A stretch of DNA of 64,000 nucleotides from an uncultured Clostridia bacterium (GCA_947167965.1 CAMVJW010000004.1:62001-126000), one strand, 5' to 3'. Counted from the stretch's first letter, positions 38,256 to 47,558 are shown. Notes: generated from the sequence alone by a model not told the origin. A program made the numbers and translations.

Positions 38256-38311
38256 ATAAGTTCGAAAAAATCATAATACAAATTGACTTTTTTGAACTTA
38301 TAGAATATAAA
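38256..38311 (+). promoter_or_regulatory. Promoter with long inverted repeat over the -35 box
   Basis: TTGACT (38283-38288), 17-bp spacer, TATAAA (38306-38311). An imperfect 18-bp inverted repeat (38256-38273 and 38284-38301; half ATAAGTTC) covers the -35 box and part of the spacer. It could be an operator controlling the CPBP gene at 38335. Confidence 0.65.
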
Positions 38312-38334
38312 TTGCTTAAAGGAGTAATAAGATA

Positions 38335-39054
38335 ATGGAGAAAAATAGTAAATTAAAATATCTATTGCCGATTCGTTCAGTATTATTTATTCTTATATTT
38401 GTAATTGGATCAATTATTACAAAACATAATATAAGCGATATTAGTAATTGGTGGAGCATTGTCGCAACGGTTGTTAATATAATAACAATACTAATTCTTA
38501 TGCTAGTATCTAAAAAAATGAAAAGTAATTATTGGAAACTTATTAACTATGAAAAGGGAATAACTAAAATAAAGCAAGTTATTATAATTTCACTTATTAC
38601 TTTATGGATAGGTACATTAGGCATGTATTTAGCAGGATTTATATGTTATGGTAAATTTCCATATGCAGCGCCAATGATGATTTCACCTATACCACTTGTT
38701 TTAGCAATTTTGAACTGTGTTATTTTACCAATAACAGTTCCTTTTGCTGAAGATGGTTTATATTTAGGTTGTGGTGTTAATCACATAAAAAATAAATATT
38801 TAGCTATATTTGTTCCAGCTTTTTTCTATGCTTTGCAACATAGCTTTATTCCAACATTATTTGATATTAAATACATAATATATAGATTTTTATCTTTTTT
38901 ACCTTTAACTATAATATTATGTTGGTACTATAAGAAAAAACAAAATCCATTACCAATTATGGTGGGACATGCACTAATTGAAATTGCAAGTGTAGCAATG
39001 ATACTTATAACTTCAATTAGCCCCGAAATGTATCAAACAATGTTAAATATGTAA
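38335..39054 (+). CDS. CPBP-family intramembrane protease-like protein
   Basis: 239 residues with about seven hydrophobic helices. The core resembles CPBP (Abi/CAAX) proteases: AEDGLYLG in place of the EExxxR motif, then FFYALQHSF (FxxxH) and a late GHALIE. The first motif has Glu-Asp and no Arg, so the active site may be altered. Members cleave prenylated or peptide substrates in the membrane and some act in bacteriocin self-protection. GGAG lies 12 nt upstream of the ATG. Confidence 0.75.
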   Translation: MEKNSKLKYLLPIRSVLFILIFVIGSIITKHNISDISNWWSIVATVVNIITILILMLVSKKMKSNYWKLINYEKGITKIKQVIIISLITLWIGTLGMYLAGFICYGKFPYAAPMMISPIPLVLAILNCVILPITVPFAEDGLYLGCGVNHIKNKYLAIFVPAFFYALQHSFIPTLFDIKYIIYRFLSFLPLTIILCWYYKKKQNPLPIMVGHALIEIASVAMILITSISPEMYQTMLNM

Positions 39055-39219
39055 TGTACAGAAAATTTTAATATCACGAACATATAGAATTGTTATATGC
39101 GTGTAAGAAGCATAGATATGTTTGAATAGTATATCTTTTGCTATAAAACTATATTTACATAAAATTGATTTTTTGATATAATTGTATTAAATTTTTAAAA
39201 TTATTTGGAGGAATTAAAA

Positions 39220-39708
39220 TTGGATTACAAAATAGAATTAGCAAAGTATGAAGATTTAAATGCAATTTATAAACTCATATATGATAGATGTTTATGGTTT
39301 TCAAAAAATGGTGTTAAAGGGTGGAATATAGAATCCTACCCTAACAAGTATAATCAAGAATATTTTAAAAATCAGATGCAAATAAACAAATTATTTATAT
39401 TAAAAATAGGCAATAATATATGTGGAGTAATGCTTATAAAAGAAACAGATAGTGATTATTGGAAAGATAATATATCATCTTATTATATACATCATTTAGC
39501 AACTGATATAAATAAAAATGGGATTGGGAAATTACTGATAAATTTTGCAATAGAACAATGTAAAATAGATAATAAAAGTCGATTAAGACTAGACTGTTAT
39601 AAAACAAGTTTTTTTCTTAATGAATACTATAAAAAATTAGGATTTAAGAACGTTGGAAATGGAATAAAAGAAGATTATGAATTTAATTTATGGGAGATGA
39701 TAGTTTAA
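39220..39708 (+). CDS. GNAT-family N-acetyltransferase
   Basis: 162 residues. The GNAT fold is seen in the strand IGNNICGVMLIKE, then YIHHLATDINKNGIGKLLI with a shortened acetyl-CoA loop (NKNGIG) and NEYYKKLGFKNVG near the end. The TTG at 39220 is chosen because GGAGGA ends 7 nt upstream; the in-frame TTG at 39205 precedes the site. It ends 1 nt before the nitroreductase start, so the two are an operon. Confidence 0.83.
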   Translation: MDYKIELAKYEDLNAIYKLIYDRCLWFSKNGVKGWNIESYPNKYNQEYFKNQMQINKLFILKIGNNICGVMLIKETDSDYWKDNISSYYIHHLATDINKNGIGKLLINFAIEQCKIDNKSRLRLDCYKTSFFLNEYYKKLGFKNVGNGIKEDYEFNLWEMIV

Positions 39709-39709
39709 T

Positions 39710-40270
39710 ATGAATACACTAGATGCAATTAAAAATAGAAAGAGTATTAGAAATTTTAAAAATGAAGATATTCCAAAGGAAATAGTAGAAGATGTATTGA
39801 ATTGTGGAAGACTTGCACCATCTGCAAAAAACAGGCAACCTTGGTACTTTGTTATATTAAAAAATAGTATGAAAGATAAAGTTGCAGATTTGATGATAGA
39901 ATATACGAAGAATAATGATGAAACAGAAGAACGAATAAAATTAAATGCTCCAAGTACTGTTAGTTCGACCGCAAGGGTAATAAAGCAAGCACCTGTTTTA
40001 GTATTAATATTTAAGCCCAAAAATGATAATTGGCTTGTAGGGGATAGTTTATCAATAGGGGCTTGTGTAGAGAATATATGTTTAAGAGTGACAGATTTAG
40101 GTTTGGGTTGTTTATGGATTAGAGATATTGTTTATGTTTCTAAAGAAGTTGCAAAAATGCTTGGACACGGAGATTTGGAATTAAATTGTGCAGTAGCTTT
40201 AGGTGTTCCTAATCATAATCCTACACAAGAGCCAAAAAAAGAATTAAAAGATATTATAGAGTGGTATTAA
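39710..40270 (+). CDS. Nitroreductase-family FMN protein
   Basis: 186 residues. FMN contacts typical of the family are visible: RKSIRNFKNEDIP (9-21), APSAKNRQPWYFV (36-48) and the late GLGCLWIRD. It would reduce nitro or other electron-poor compounds, or serve as an FMN oxidoreductase, in the cytoplasm. The ribosome site GGGAG lies inside the preceding GNAT gene. Confidence 0.88.
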   Translation: MNTLDAIKNRKSIRNFKNEDIPKEIVEDVLNCGRLAPSAKNRQPWYFVILKNSMKDKVADLMIEYTKNNDETEERIKLNAPSTVSSTARVIKQAPVLVLIFKPKNDNWLVGDSLSIGACVENICLRVTDLGLGCLWIRDIVYVSKEVAKMLGHGDLELNCAVALGVPNHNPTQEPKKELKDIIEWY

Positions 40271-40383
40271 TTTGAAAAGAAAATATGTGGATAATTTAAA
40301 AAGTATTATTCATCAACAAAAAACAAATAAAGAATATATCATTTTATTTAAAAATTATAAATGTTAGAGGAAGTTTAGTAAAA

Positions 40384-41457
40384 ATGGAAAATAAAAAGAG
40401 TCTTTGGCAAAAAACAAAAATAAAAAATGTCGAATTAAATAACCGCATTGTAAGATCTGCAACAAATGAACATTTAGGTACACTTGAAGGGTATATAACA
40501 GATGATTATATCAAAGTATATGAAAATTTAGCAAAAAGTGGAGTAGGGTTAATAATTACATCACATATGGCAATTGATAAAAATCAAAAAGCCGATAGTA
40601 CTCATATTTCAGTAAATGATAGCATAAACGACGAAAAATTAAAACTATTAACAGATACTGTACATAAATATGGATCAAAAATAGTTGCTCAAATTTCTTA
40701 TCCTGGTTGCCGCCAAAATAAAATTGAAGGAAAACCAGCTAAAACCCCAAGTGGTGTAGATAATACAGAAGCACTTTCATATGAAGAAATTAAACAATAT
40801 ATAAATAATTATATTAAAACGATTAAACATTTAAAAGAAATGGGTTTTGATGGTGTACAATTACATATGGCTCATGGATACTTTTTAAGTGAATTTTTAG
40901 ATCCATATTATAATAGACGCACAGATTCTTATGGTGGAACTGCAAAAAAGAGATATCAAATCATTCATGAGATAGTAACTGAGGCAGATAAAATTAAAAA
41001 TCGTAATTTTATAATACTTGCTAAGATTGATACAGTATCAAAAACTGAAGATAATGATTTTATTAATCAACAAATTGAAGTATCTAAATGGCTTGAAGAA
41101 GATGGAATAGATGCTATAGAAATAAGTGGAATAAATTTCAAAAAATACAAGCAATCAACTCCATATTATTTAGAAAATGCATTAAAGATAAAAGAAAATA
41201 TAAATATACCGATAATTTTGGTTGGAGGATTTAGAAACACACATCAAATGGAGGGTGCATTAAGTAAAGGAATTGATTTTATTTCAATGTGTCGTCCTTT
41301 TATTGCAGATGAAGATTTTTTACAAAAGCTAAAAAATGGAGAACAAAGCAGATGTATTAGTTGCAATAAATGTTTTGAAATTTATAAAACACAGTATAAA
41401 CGTTGTGTTTTAAGAAATGATACAATTAGACAGTTAGAAATAAACTTTAAAAATTGA
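40384..41457 (+). CDS. Old Yellow Enzyme-type NADH:flavin oxidoreductase
   Basis: 357 residues, a single TIM-barrel without the extra Fe-S/FAD domains of the larger family members. The FMN and substrate motifs are NRIVRSATNE near the N-terminus, LHMAHGYFLSEFLDP with the histidine pair, NRRTDSYGG, and ILVGGFRN with SMCRPFIAD. A CISCNKC cysteine group near the C-terminus resembles the cluster ligands of 2,4-dienoyl-CoA reductase-type enzymes, though only part of the motif is present. There is no close operon partner (113 nt upstream, 39 nt downstream). Confidence 0.9.
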   Translation: MENKKSLWQKTKIKNVELNNRIVRSATNEHLGTLEGYITDDYIKVYENLAKSGVGLIITSHMAIDKNQKADSTHISVNDSINDEKLKLLTDTVHKYGSKIVAQISYPGCRQNKIEGKPAKTPSGVDNTEALSYEEIKQYINNYIKTIKHLKEMGFDGVQLHMAHGYFLSEFLDPYYNRRTDSYGGTAKKRYQIIHEIVTEADKIKNRNFIILAKIDTVSKTEDNDFINQQIEVSKWLEEDGIDAIEISGINFKKYKQSTPYYLENALKIKENINIPIILVGGFRNTHQMEGALSKGIDFISMCRPFIADEDFLQKLKNGEQSRCISCNKCFEIYKTQYKRCVLRNDTIRQLEINFKN

Positions 41458-41496
41458 TGTACTAGGTTATTTAATAAATACAAGAAGGGTTATAAA

Positions 41497-41940
41497 ATGG
41501 GATATATTAAAGAAATAAGAAAATATGTTGGACATAGTCCAATAATGGCTACATCTATAATGTGTATTATATATGATAAAGAAAGAGGAATATTATTTGA
41601 AAAAAGTGTCGATTTTGGAGTATGGTGTGTTCCAGGTGGTGCTTTAGAAATTGGAGAGAGCTTAGAAGAAGGTTTAAAAAGGGAAGTAAAAGAAGAAACT
41701 TCATTAGAAATTTTTAACCCTAAATTGTTTGATGTAAGATCAAATATTCATATAGTTTATCCGAATAAAGACGAAGTATATTATACAGAAGTAATATATG
41801 AGGTAAATGAATATAAAGGAAACTTAAAACCAGATGCTGAAAGCATTGAATTAAAATGGTTTAAAGTTGATGAGCTACCAGATAATATATCACCCATTCA
41901 AATTGAAATAATAAACAGATTTATAAATACATTAAAATAA
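41497..41940 (+). CDS. Nudix hydrolase
   Basis: 147 residues. The Nudix box runs from GGALEIGESLEEGLKREV into KEETSLEI (Gx5Ex7REVxEE). It would cleave a nucleoside diphosphate linked to another moiety; the substrate is not readable. First of four Nudix genes in the window (others at 42571, 48568 and 51407), which are not close copies of one another. Confidence 0.9.
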   Translation: MGYIKEIRKYVGHSPIMATSIMCIIYDKERGILFEKSVDFGVWCVPGGALEIGESLEEGLKREVKEETSLEIFNPKLFDVRSNIHIVYPNKDEVYYTEVIYEVNEYKGNLKPDAESIELKWFKVDELPDNISPIQIEIINRFINTLK

Positions 41941-42050
41941 TTATAATTTATGAGATTAAACATTATAATTAATTGAGGAGATAATTATTTGTTTTATTTG
42001 TGATAGAATTAATATTATAAAAAATAACACCAATTAATATTTTGATTTAT

Positions 42051-42125
42051 TCAATATTTCATTTTGGTGTGGTACTTGCATTCCTGCGTTGTATGTGCTA
42101 GACTATCTGTGTATGGACTTTTCAT
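42051..42125 (-). pseudogene. IS200/IS605 TnpA N-terminal stub
   Basis: 24 codons with a good ribosome site (AAAGGAG, 8 nt upstream). The residues SLAHTTQECKYH match the start of the Y1 transposase TnpA (SLAHTKWxCKYHIVF). The catalytic HUH and Tyr regions are gone; the frame diverges after CKYHTK and stops. It shows that an IS200-like element was once here. Confidence 0.7.
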
Positions 42126-42131
42126 ACGTCT

Positions 42132-42201
42132 CACTCCTTTCATATTTAATATTTTAAACCGTCAAACTTAAAATATTATATCTTAAAGGAGTGTTTTTTT
42201 T
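42132..42201. repeat. Large hairpin next to the TnpA stub
   Basis: CACTCCTTT (42132-42140) pairs with AAAGGAGTG (42185-42193), with inner AATATTTTAA / TTAAAATATT pairing. Eight T follow on the + strand. It covers the TnpA ribosome site and may be the element's left-end structure, or act as a terminator on the + strand. Confidence 0.6.
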
Positions 42202-42249
42202 AACCTTTGCTCAATACTATAAGCTTTTTTGTACTATAGACATAAACCG

Positions 42250-42390
42250 AGGTCTACCCTTAAATTTAAAAAGAGGCCTAGTATTTTTACTAGAAGTTAA
42301 TATATTATATTAATAGACCTTCCGCATGCTGAACGGCACATACGGTGGAAAGAGATGGGAAAACTTATTAAGAATTATACTCTACTCGAT
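42250..42390 (+). mobile_element. Probable group II intron 3' remnant (domains V-VI)
   Basis: A GC-richer stretch at 42317-42356 contains CCGCATGCTGAACGGCAC then ATACGGTGG, which resembles a domain V hairpin. It is followed by a domain VI-like hairpin with a stem and CTACTCGAT ending at 42390, the usual look of bacterial group II intron 3' ends. Upstream, AGGTCTA (42250-42256) pairs with TAGACCT (42314-42320), enclosing CTAGTA/TACTAG. No intron-encoded reverse transcriptase remains. The identification is from memory of intron ends and needs a covariance search. Confidence 0.4.
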
Positions 42391-42570
42391 GTATTGTTTT
42401 AGCTCAATTAAAGCTATGATTCTGAGGTTGCAAAATAAAATTAATATGATATAATCTTTCTAAATTACAAATAAAAAATAATTAAGCCTATTAAAAAGCA
42501 ATTTCAAAATGTTAATGCTATTAGTTTATGAATAAATTAATGGAGAAAGCTCAAAGGGGGAAGTATTAAA

Positions 42571-43032
42571 ATGCAAAATAGAGTTTCACATTTAGATGCT
42601 ACAGTATGTTACCTTAAAAAGGATAATTGTGTTTTAATGATAAAATTTTTAAAAAAATGGGGACAAGTATATGCTCCACCTGGAGGAAAATTTAAATCCG
42701 GAGAATCTCCTTTAGATTGCATTAAAAGAGAATTTTATGAAGAAACTGGTTTAACATTAATTAATCCAAGACTTCAAGGAATTTCGTATTGGAAAGATTC
42801 TGCTGAAGGAATTATATTTATATATACTGCGGATAAATTTGAAGGAGAATTAATTACTACTTCTTCAGAAGGAAATTTAGAATGGATTAAGCTAGATGAT
42901 TTATTATCAATTAACCAATTTGAGCAAAATAAAAAGTTTACACCATTTTTATTTAAAGAGGAGTTATTTGAAGGAAAATTTTTATTAGATGATGAGTGTA
43001 AGGTTAAAGAATATGAAATTAGAAATATTTAA
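42571..43032 (+). CDS. Nudix hydrolase, MutT/8-oxo-dGTP diphosphatase-like
   Basis: 153 residues. The Nudix box is GGKFKSGESPLDCIKREF then YEETGLTL. The pre-box VYAPPGGK and the later GISYWKDSAEGIIFIY resemble the MutX/YtkD-type 8-oxo-dGTP diphosphatases of Firmicutes, though the substrate is not proved. AAAGGGGG lies 11 nt before the ATG. It is separated from its neighbours by remnant DNA upstream and a hairpin downstream. Confidence 0.88.
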   Translation: MQNRVSHLDATVCYLKKDNCVLMIKFLKKWGQVYAPPGGKFKSGESPLDCIKREFYEETGLTLINPRLQGISYWKDSAEGIIFIYTADKFEGELITTSSEGNLEWIKLDDLLSINQFEQNKKFTPFLFKEELFEGKFLLDDECKVKEYEIRNI

Positions 43033-43140
43033 ACAACAGAAATTTTATTTATGATATCATATATCAAATTTAAAAAATCCAATTAGCTTGTAATTGCCAT
43101 TTTGGAATTTTTAATAATTTAATACAGGAGAGTATGAAAC

Positions 43141-45099
43141 ATGAAAAAAATATTTTTTTCAGGAGACATATTAACAGAAGACGAAAGAAAAGAATATGAA
43201 AATCAAGGGTACAGAATTGATTCATATGATGTAAATTTAAAAAATGATGAAATTATTCAAATATTAAATAAAGAAAATTATGATGGATATATATTGGGTG
43301 GAGATGAAATTTTAGATAGAGAAACAATTTTAAAATTTCCAGATTCACTAAAAGTAATATCTTTTTTTGGAGTAGGTTATGAAGCATATATTGATACAGA
43401 AGCAACTAGTGAAAAGAATATTTATGTTACATATACACCTGACACAAATACAAAAGCTGTTGCAGAACATACTATAGCATTAATTCTATCAAGCACAAGA
43501 AATATTATATATGACAACAATAACACTAAATGCGGCAATTGGGAAAAGGAAAGAATAAATGACTTAGAAGGAGCAACAATCGGTATTATAGGAATGGGAA
43601 AAATTGGAACTAGTGTTGCAAGAATTCTAAAATATAGTTTTAACGCAAATTTAATATATTATAGCAGAACAAGAAAAGAAAACCTAGAAAAAGAATTAGA
43701 TATGGAGTTTGTCAGTCTAGATGAGCTTTATAGAAGAAGTGATATTGTTTCAATTCATTGTTTATTAAATAATGAAACAAAAAACATGATTAATAATGAA
43801 TCTATATCAAAAATGAAAGATGGTGTTATTATAGTCAATCCATCTAGAGCAAATATAATTGAACCAACTGCATTATTTGAATCATTGGAGAGTAATAAAA
43901 TTCGAACAGTAGCATTTGATGCATTTTACAAAGAGCCAATTGATTTAAAAAACGATAAAGACTTTAATCAATTTCAGAAGTTTGCTGATAATAGATTAAT
44001 TATAACCCCACATACTGCATATTTTTCAAATCAAGCTCTAAAGAATATGAAAGATTTAGCATTAAAAAACACTATAGATATTTTAGAAGCAGGAAAATGT
44101 AAATATATAGTTAAAGAAATAGGAAACTATACAGAAAATGTATCTATTTATAAAAACCTTATGTTAAAAAACTACACTTTTCTTATTGTTGAAGAAGAGA
44201 GATATATCCAAATAATCAAAGATTACATGAAAAAATATTTCGGAGATATAAACATAGTTGCAGTCAGTTCAGTGAAAGAATTATTATCAAATAATATAAT
44301 TAAAAATAATACTAAAAAGATATTGATGATATATTCAGAGTTATTAGGTAAATGTGAATCTTCTATTAATGCTTTGGAACAGATAAAAAATCTAAAAGCT
44401 ATTTCTTTTGGTAATACATATTTAGATTATATCGATTTAGAATACTGTAAAAAACATAATATAATTGTTACCAGATTAGCAGATTATAGAGCTGAATTGA
44501 GAGCAGATTTAATAATATATATAATGCAGTCTTTACAAGGAAATATTGCAGAGTATATAAAAAAATTAAAAGAAAATAAAGCAGGAATATTTCCATCTAT
44601 TTCATTATTCAATAAAAAAGTTGGAATTATAGGTTTAACAGAATTAGGAATTTCGATTGCAGATAAATGTCAAAAATTAGGCATGAAAGTATCATATTAC
44701 AGTGAAAAAAGAAGAAATCAAAGATATGAATTTACAGATATAAAAAATATTATTAAAAACTCAGATTTTATTATAACAGCAAGTTATCCTAAAGAAGAGC
44801 AATATTATTTAAATGACGATATTATAAAAAATATAAATCCAAATTCCTTTATTGTAGCATCTGAACAAGGAAATTCAAATGTAAATGAAAAGACCTTTAA
44901 GAAACTTATTGAAGAAAATAGAATTCGAGGATATGGATTTACATCATCAAATGATAGTATTAATAATTATAGTGGAAATGTATTCATATTAAGAGATCAA
45001 ACCTGGGATTCTGAAGATGTGTATTGTAATTTGGCAACTGAGTGGATAAATAAAATAAATCTTATCTTAAATGGTAAAGAAAAAAATTTAGCAGTATAA
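43141..45099 (+). CDS. Tandem 2-hydroxyacid dehydrogenase: active first unit, degenerate second unit
   Basis: 652 residues, twice the family size. Residues 1-320 are a D-2-hydroxyacid dehydrogenase with NAD motif GMGKIG (151-156), R236 in VNPSRANI, an acid in AFYKEP near 265 and H291 in TPHTAY. Residues about 343-645 repeat the fold: KKVGIIGLTELGISIADK at 492-509 and a second KNSDFIITA. There the glycine motif is broken, the Arg position reads SEQGN (Q577) and no His is seen. The second half may be regulatory or structural. GGAG precedes the ATG by about 10 nt. Confidence 0.8.
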   Translation: MKKIFFSGDILTEDERKEYENQGYRIDSYDVNLKNDEIIQILNKENYDGYILGGDEILDRETILKFPDSLKVISFFGVGYEAYIDTEATSEKNIYVTYTPDTNTKAVAEHTIALILSSTRNIIYDNNNTKCGNWEKERINDLEGATIGIIGMGKIGTSVARILKYSFNANLIYYSRTRKENLEKELDMEFVSLDELYRRSDIVSIHCLLNNETKNMINNESISKMKDGVIIVNPSRANIIEPTALFESLESNKIRTVAFDAFYKEPIDLKNDKDFNQFQKFADNRLIITPHTAYFSNQALKNMKDLALKNTIDILEAGKCKYIVKEIGNYTENVSIYKNLMLKNYTFLIVEEERYIQIIKDYMKKYFGDINIVAVSSVKELLSNNIIKNNTKKILMIYSELLGKCESSINALEQIKNLKAISFGNTYLDYIDLEYCKKHNIIVTRLADYRAELRADLIIYIMQSLQGNIAEYIKKLKENKAGIFPSISLFNKKVGIIGLTELGISIADKCQKLGMKVSYYSEKRRNQRYEFTDIKNIIKNSDFIITASYPKEEQYYLNDDIIKNINPNSFIVASEQGNSNVNEKTFKKLIEENRIRGYGFTSSNDSINNYSGNVFILRDQTWDSEDVYCNLATEWINKINLILNGKEKNLAV

Positions 45100-45108
45100 T
45101 AAAATTAA

Positions 45109-45144
45109 CACAAGATATTATAAAATAATATATAATATCTTGTG
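45109..45144. repeat. Perfect 14-bp inverted repeat
   Basis: CACAAGATATTATA (45109-45122) and its complement (45131-45144) around an 8-nt loop, just after the dehydrogenase stop. There is no T run, but it could protect or end that transcript. Its 3' arm contains the GTG at 45142. Confidence 0.75.
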
Positions 45145-45592
45145 AAAAAAAATTACTGTAATATAATAATGTCATATTTTTTATATACATTTTATAATGA
45201 GAAAATTGCAGAAAGTAAGAAAGCTAATGAATTAACTTCAGAAGTTAACAATTTACAAACTACTATTTCAAATTTAGAAAATAAATCAAATACAATTTCT
45301 AATACAATAAACTCAGATAACAATAATAATACAACAGTAAATAATTCAAATAATTCAACTACTAGTGAAATAGATAAAAAAACTAAAAATAATACAAATA
45401 ATAAACGTATAAAATATGAATTTACAAGTGCAGATAATGCCACAGTAAAATGAACAATTATATGTTTATGAAGAAAACATATCTGGCCATAAATATCAAC
45501 TAACGTTTAAATTTAATGATAATAAAGATACAGTAAAAGTATCTGAATATGATAATGATAATGAATTAGGAGAAATAAACTTATTCAGATAG
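45142..45592 (+). pseudogene. Frameshifted hypothetical gene
   Basis: Frame one runs from GTG 45142 (or ATG 45169) to a TGA at 45453. It encodes a short hydrophobic start, a coil (KKANELTSEVNNLQTTISNL) and a long Asn/Ser/Thr tract, as in small secreted or membrane-anchored proteins. A shift at an A-run near 45447 would continue as EQLYVYEENISGHKYQLTFK and on to a TAG at 45592. No ribosome site precedes either start. I do not recognise the protein. Confidence 0.5.
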
Positions 45593-45639
45593 TCAATTAT
45601 TTGATAAATCGAGTCAAGAAATTGGCTATTTTTTTATGA
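45591..45639 (+). terminator. Terminator
   Basis: AGTCAATT (starting 45591) pairs with AATTGGCT about 25 nt later, with one G-U pair, followed by A and a T7 run. The loop is long (about 19-20 nt). Confidence 0.5.
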
Positions 45640-45788
45640 AATCTATAATAGTTAGTATAACAATAATTTAAAGAATAGTATTTTTTCTATATATAAGTTG
45701 GACAAAAAAATAAATATATGATAAGATTTGTTAAAAAAAGATAAATTTTAGATTATTAGTTAAACAATAAAAATATAGGAGAACTATA

Positions 45789-46136
45789 ATGAATATGAAT
45801 ATTGAGGTTGAAAGAGTAATTATAACTGTAACAATACCACTAGAATATGTTGAAATTGTAAGAAATGCAGTTTGTAATAGTGGTGCTGGTATTATAAGGA
45901 ATTATACTTACTGTACTTCTTCAACTAAATCATTAGGGACTTTTAAACCTAATAATAATGCTAATCCATTTATTGGCGAAAAAAATAAACTTGAATATGT
46001 AGAAGAAGAAAGATTGGAATTTGTTTGTGATGTTAATAATGTAAAAAATGTATTATCTGAACTTAGAAAAGTACATCCATATGAAGAGCCAGCAATAAAT
46101 ATATATCCACTAATAGATGAAAGATATTTTAAATAA
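45789..46136 (+). CDS. YqfO/NIF3 CutA-like domain protein
   Basis: 115 residues. It matches the stand-alone form of the domain inserted in NIF3/YqfO proteins: IPLEYVEIVRNAVCNSGAGI, NYTYCTSS, GTFKPNNNANPFIGE and VHPYEEPAINIYPL. The domain resembles CutA and may bind metal or act as a sensor; function is not established. AGGAG lies 6 nt before the ATG. Confidence 0.85.
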   Translation: MNMNIEVERVIITVTIPLEYVEIVRNAVCNSGAGIIRNYTYCTSSTKSLGTFKPNNNANPFIGEKNKLEYVEEERLEFVCDVNNVKNVLSELRKVHPYEEPAINIYPLIDERYFK

Positions 46137-46261
46137 TAATGTGAAAAGATAACCAAATAATGGCAACAATACAAGAGTATAAAAAATTTGTTTTAGGACA
46201 TTAGATTTATTAGATAGTATAACTTGCATATAAATAAGATTACAAATGGAGGTATTTTTAA

Positions 46262-46687
46262 ATGGAAAAATCAAAAGAAAAAATACTAGTAAGCAGTTGT
46301 TTATTAGGTCTTAATTGTAGATTTGATGGTGAAAACAATTATTCAAAAGAAATAGATGAGTTTTTAAAGGATTATGAGGTTGTTCCAGTTTGCCCTGAAA
46401 TTATGGGTGGCTTGCCAACTCCTCGTATTGGGGCAGAAAGAGTAGGAGATAAGGTTTTTACTAAAGAAGGTAGAGATGTTACAGCACAATATAAAAAAGG
46501 TGCTGAAGAAGTTCTTTTTCTAGCAAAAAAATATAATATAAAAAAAGCATTATTTAAATTAAGAAGCCCATCATGTGGAAGTAATAAAATCTACGATGGT
46601 ACTTTTACTAACACAGTAACAGATGGTAATGGTGTAACAGCCGAACTTTTGAAAGAAAATGGTATCGAAATTATAACTATAAAATAA
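46262..46687 (+). CDS. DUF523 protein, TudS-like desulfidase
   Basis: 141 residues. Conserved cysteines are in SSCLLGLNCRFDG, PVCPEIMGGLPTPR and LRSPSCG. In characterised DUF523 members (TudS) three cysteines hold a [4Fe-4S] cluster that removes sulfur from thiouracil. The family usually spans 140-160 residues, so this is full length. GGAGG precedes the ATG by 9 nt. The link to the sulfur-tRNA genes at 57.8-61.0 kb is only thematic. Confidence 0.88.
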   Translation: MEKSKEKILVSSCLLGLNCRFDGENNYSKEIDEFLKDYEVVPVCPEIMGGLPTPRIGAERVGDKVFTKEGRDVTAQYKKGAEEVLFLAKKYNIKKALFKLRSPSCGSNKIYDGTFTNTVTDGNGVTAELLKENGIEIITIK

Positions 46688-46741
46688 TTTTCCTATAATT
46701 ACGTGAAAAAAATATATTAAAAGGAGATTAATATTAGAATA

Positions 46742-47509
46742 ATGGAAGAAAAAATTTTCTATAACAGTATGAATAATAAACTTTGTGGAATTATTAAATC
46801 TGCAAATAACAATAAGGTTGTAATAATGTGTCATGGAATTAGAAGTAATAAAGAAGAATGTGGCAGTTTTTCATATCTAGCAAAAAGATTAAATGAGGAA
46901 GGATATAGTTCTTTTAGATTTGATTTTAATGGTCATGGCGAAAGTAGTGGAAATGACCTTGATTTTTCTATTTCAAGTGCAATAATTGATTTAAAAAATA
47001 CAATTAAAATGTTAAAGGAAAAAGGGTATAGTGAATTTATATTATTAGGAGCAAGTTTTGGAGCTAGTATAGTTTCAATGTTTCCATATCAAGACTATAA
47101 CTGTATTAAAGGTATTATTTTATGGTTTGGTGCGCTAAATCATAATTGCATAAAAATTGGAAATCTATTTTCTGATGAAAATAAAAAAATTGCTGAAGAA
47201 AATGGTTTTTATATATCAAAGAGCATAAATACAGGAAAGGAATTTAAATTTGGATTAGAGCTTTTTAATGAAGTAGATGAATATAAACCTTATGAATATT
47301 TAAAAAAATTAAATTTACCTAAATTATTTGTTCATGGTAAAGCAGATAGTGTGGTGCCATATAAAATTTCTGAAGAAGTATCTAAAATGTGCAATAGTTC
47401 AAAATTAGAACTTATAGAAAATGGAGAACACTCATTTAAAAATTCAAAAGATGCTTTAGAAAATGCAGTTGATGTAACTGTAAAATTTGTAAAAGAAGTT
47501 CTAAAATAA
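46742..47509 (+). CDS. Alpha/beta hydrolase
   Basis: 255 residues. The nucleophile elbow is LLGASFGAS, the oxyanion region CHGIRSNKEECGS, the acid in HGKADSVVPY and the histidine in NGEHSFK, a complete Ser-Asp-His triad. No signal peptide, so a cytoplasmic esterase or peptidase-like hydrolase. The only ribosome site (GGAG at 46723-46726) is 15 nt from the ATG; an ATT codon at 46733 would be better spaced and could be the true start. Confidence 0.87.
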   Translation: MEEKIFYNSMNNKLCGIIKSANNNKVVIMCHGIRSNKEECGSFSYLAKRLNEEGYSSFRFDFNGHGESSGNDLDFSISSAIIDLKNTIKMLKEKGYSEFILLGASFGASIVSMFPYQDYNCIKGIILWFGALNHNCIKIGNLFSDENKKIAEENGFYISKSINTGKEFKFGLELFNEVDEYKPYEYLKKLNLPKLFVHGKADSVVPYKISEEVSKMCNSSKLELIENGEHSFKNSKDALENAVDVTVKFVKEVLK

Positions 47510-47558
47510 TAAATTTGGAAAAAATGGATTAGAGAAAGATATAAGTATTTGTGATGAG

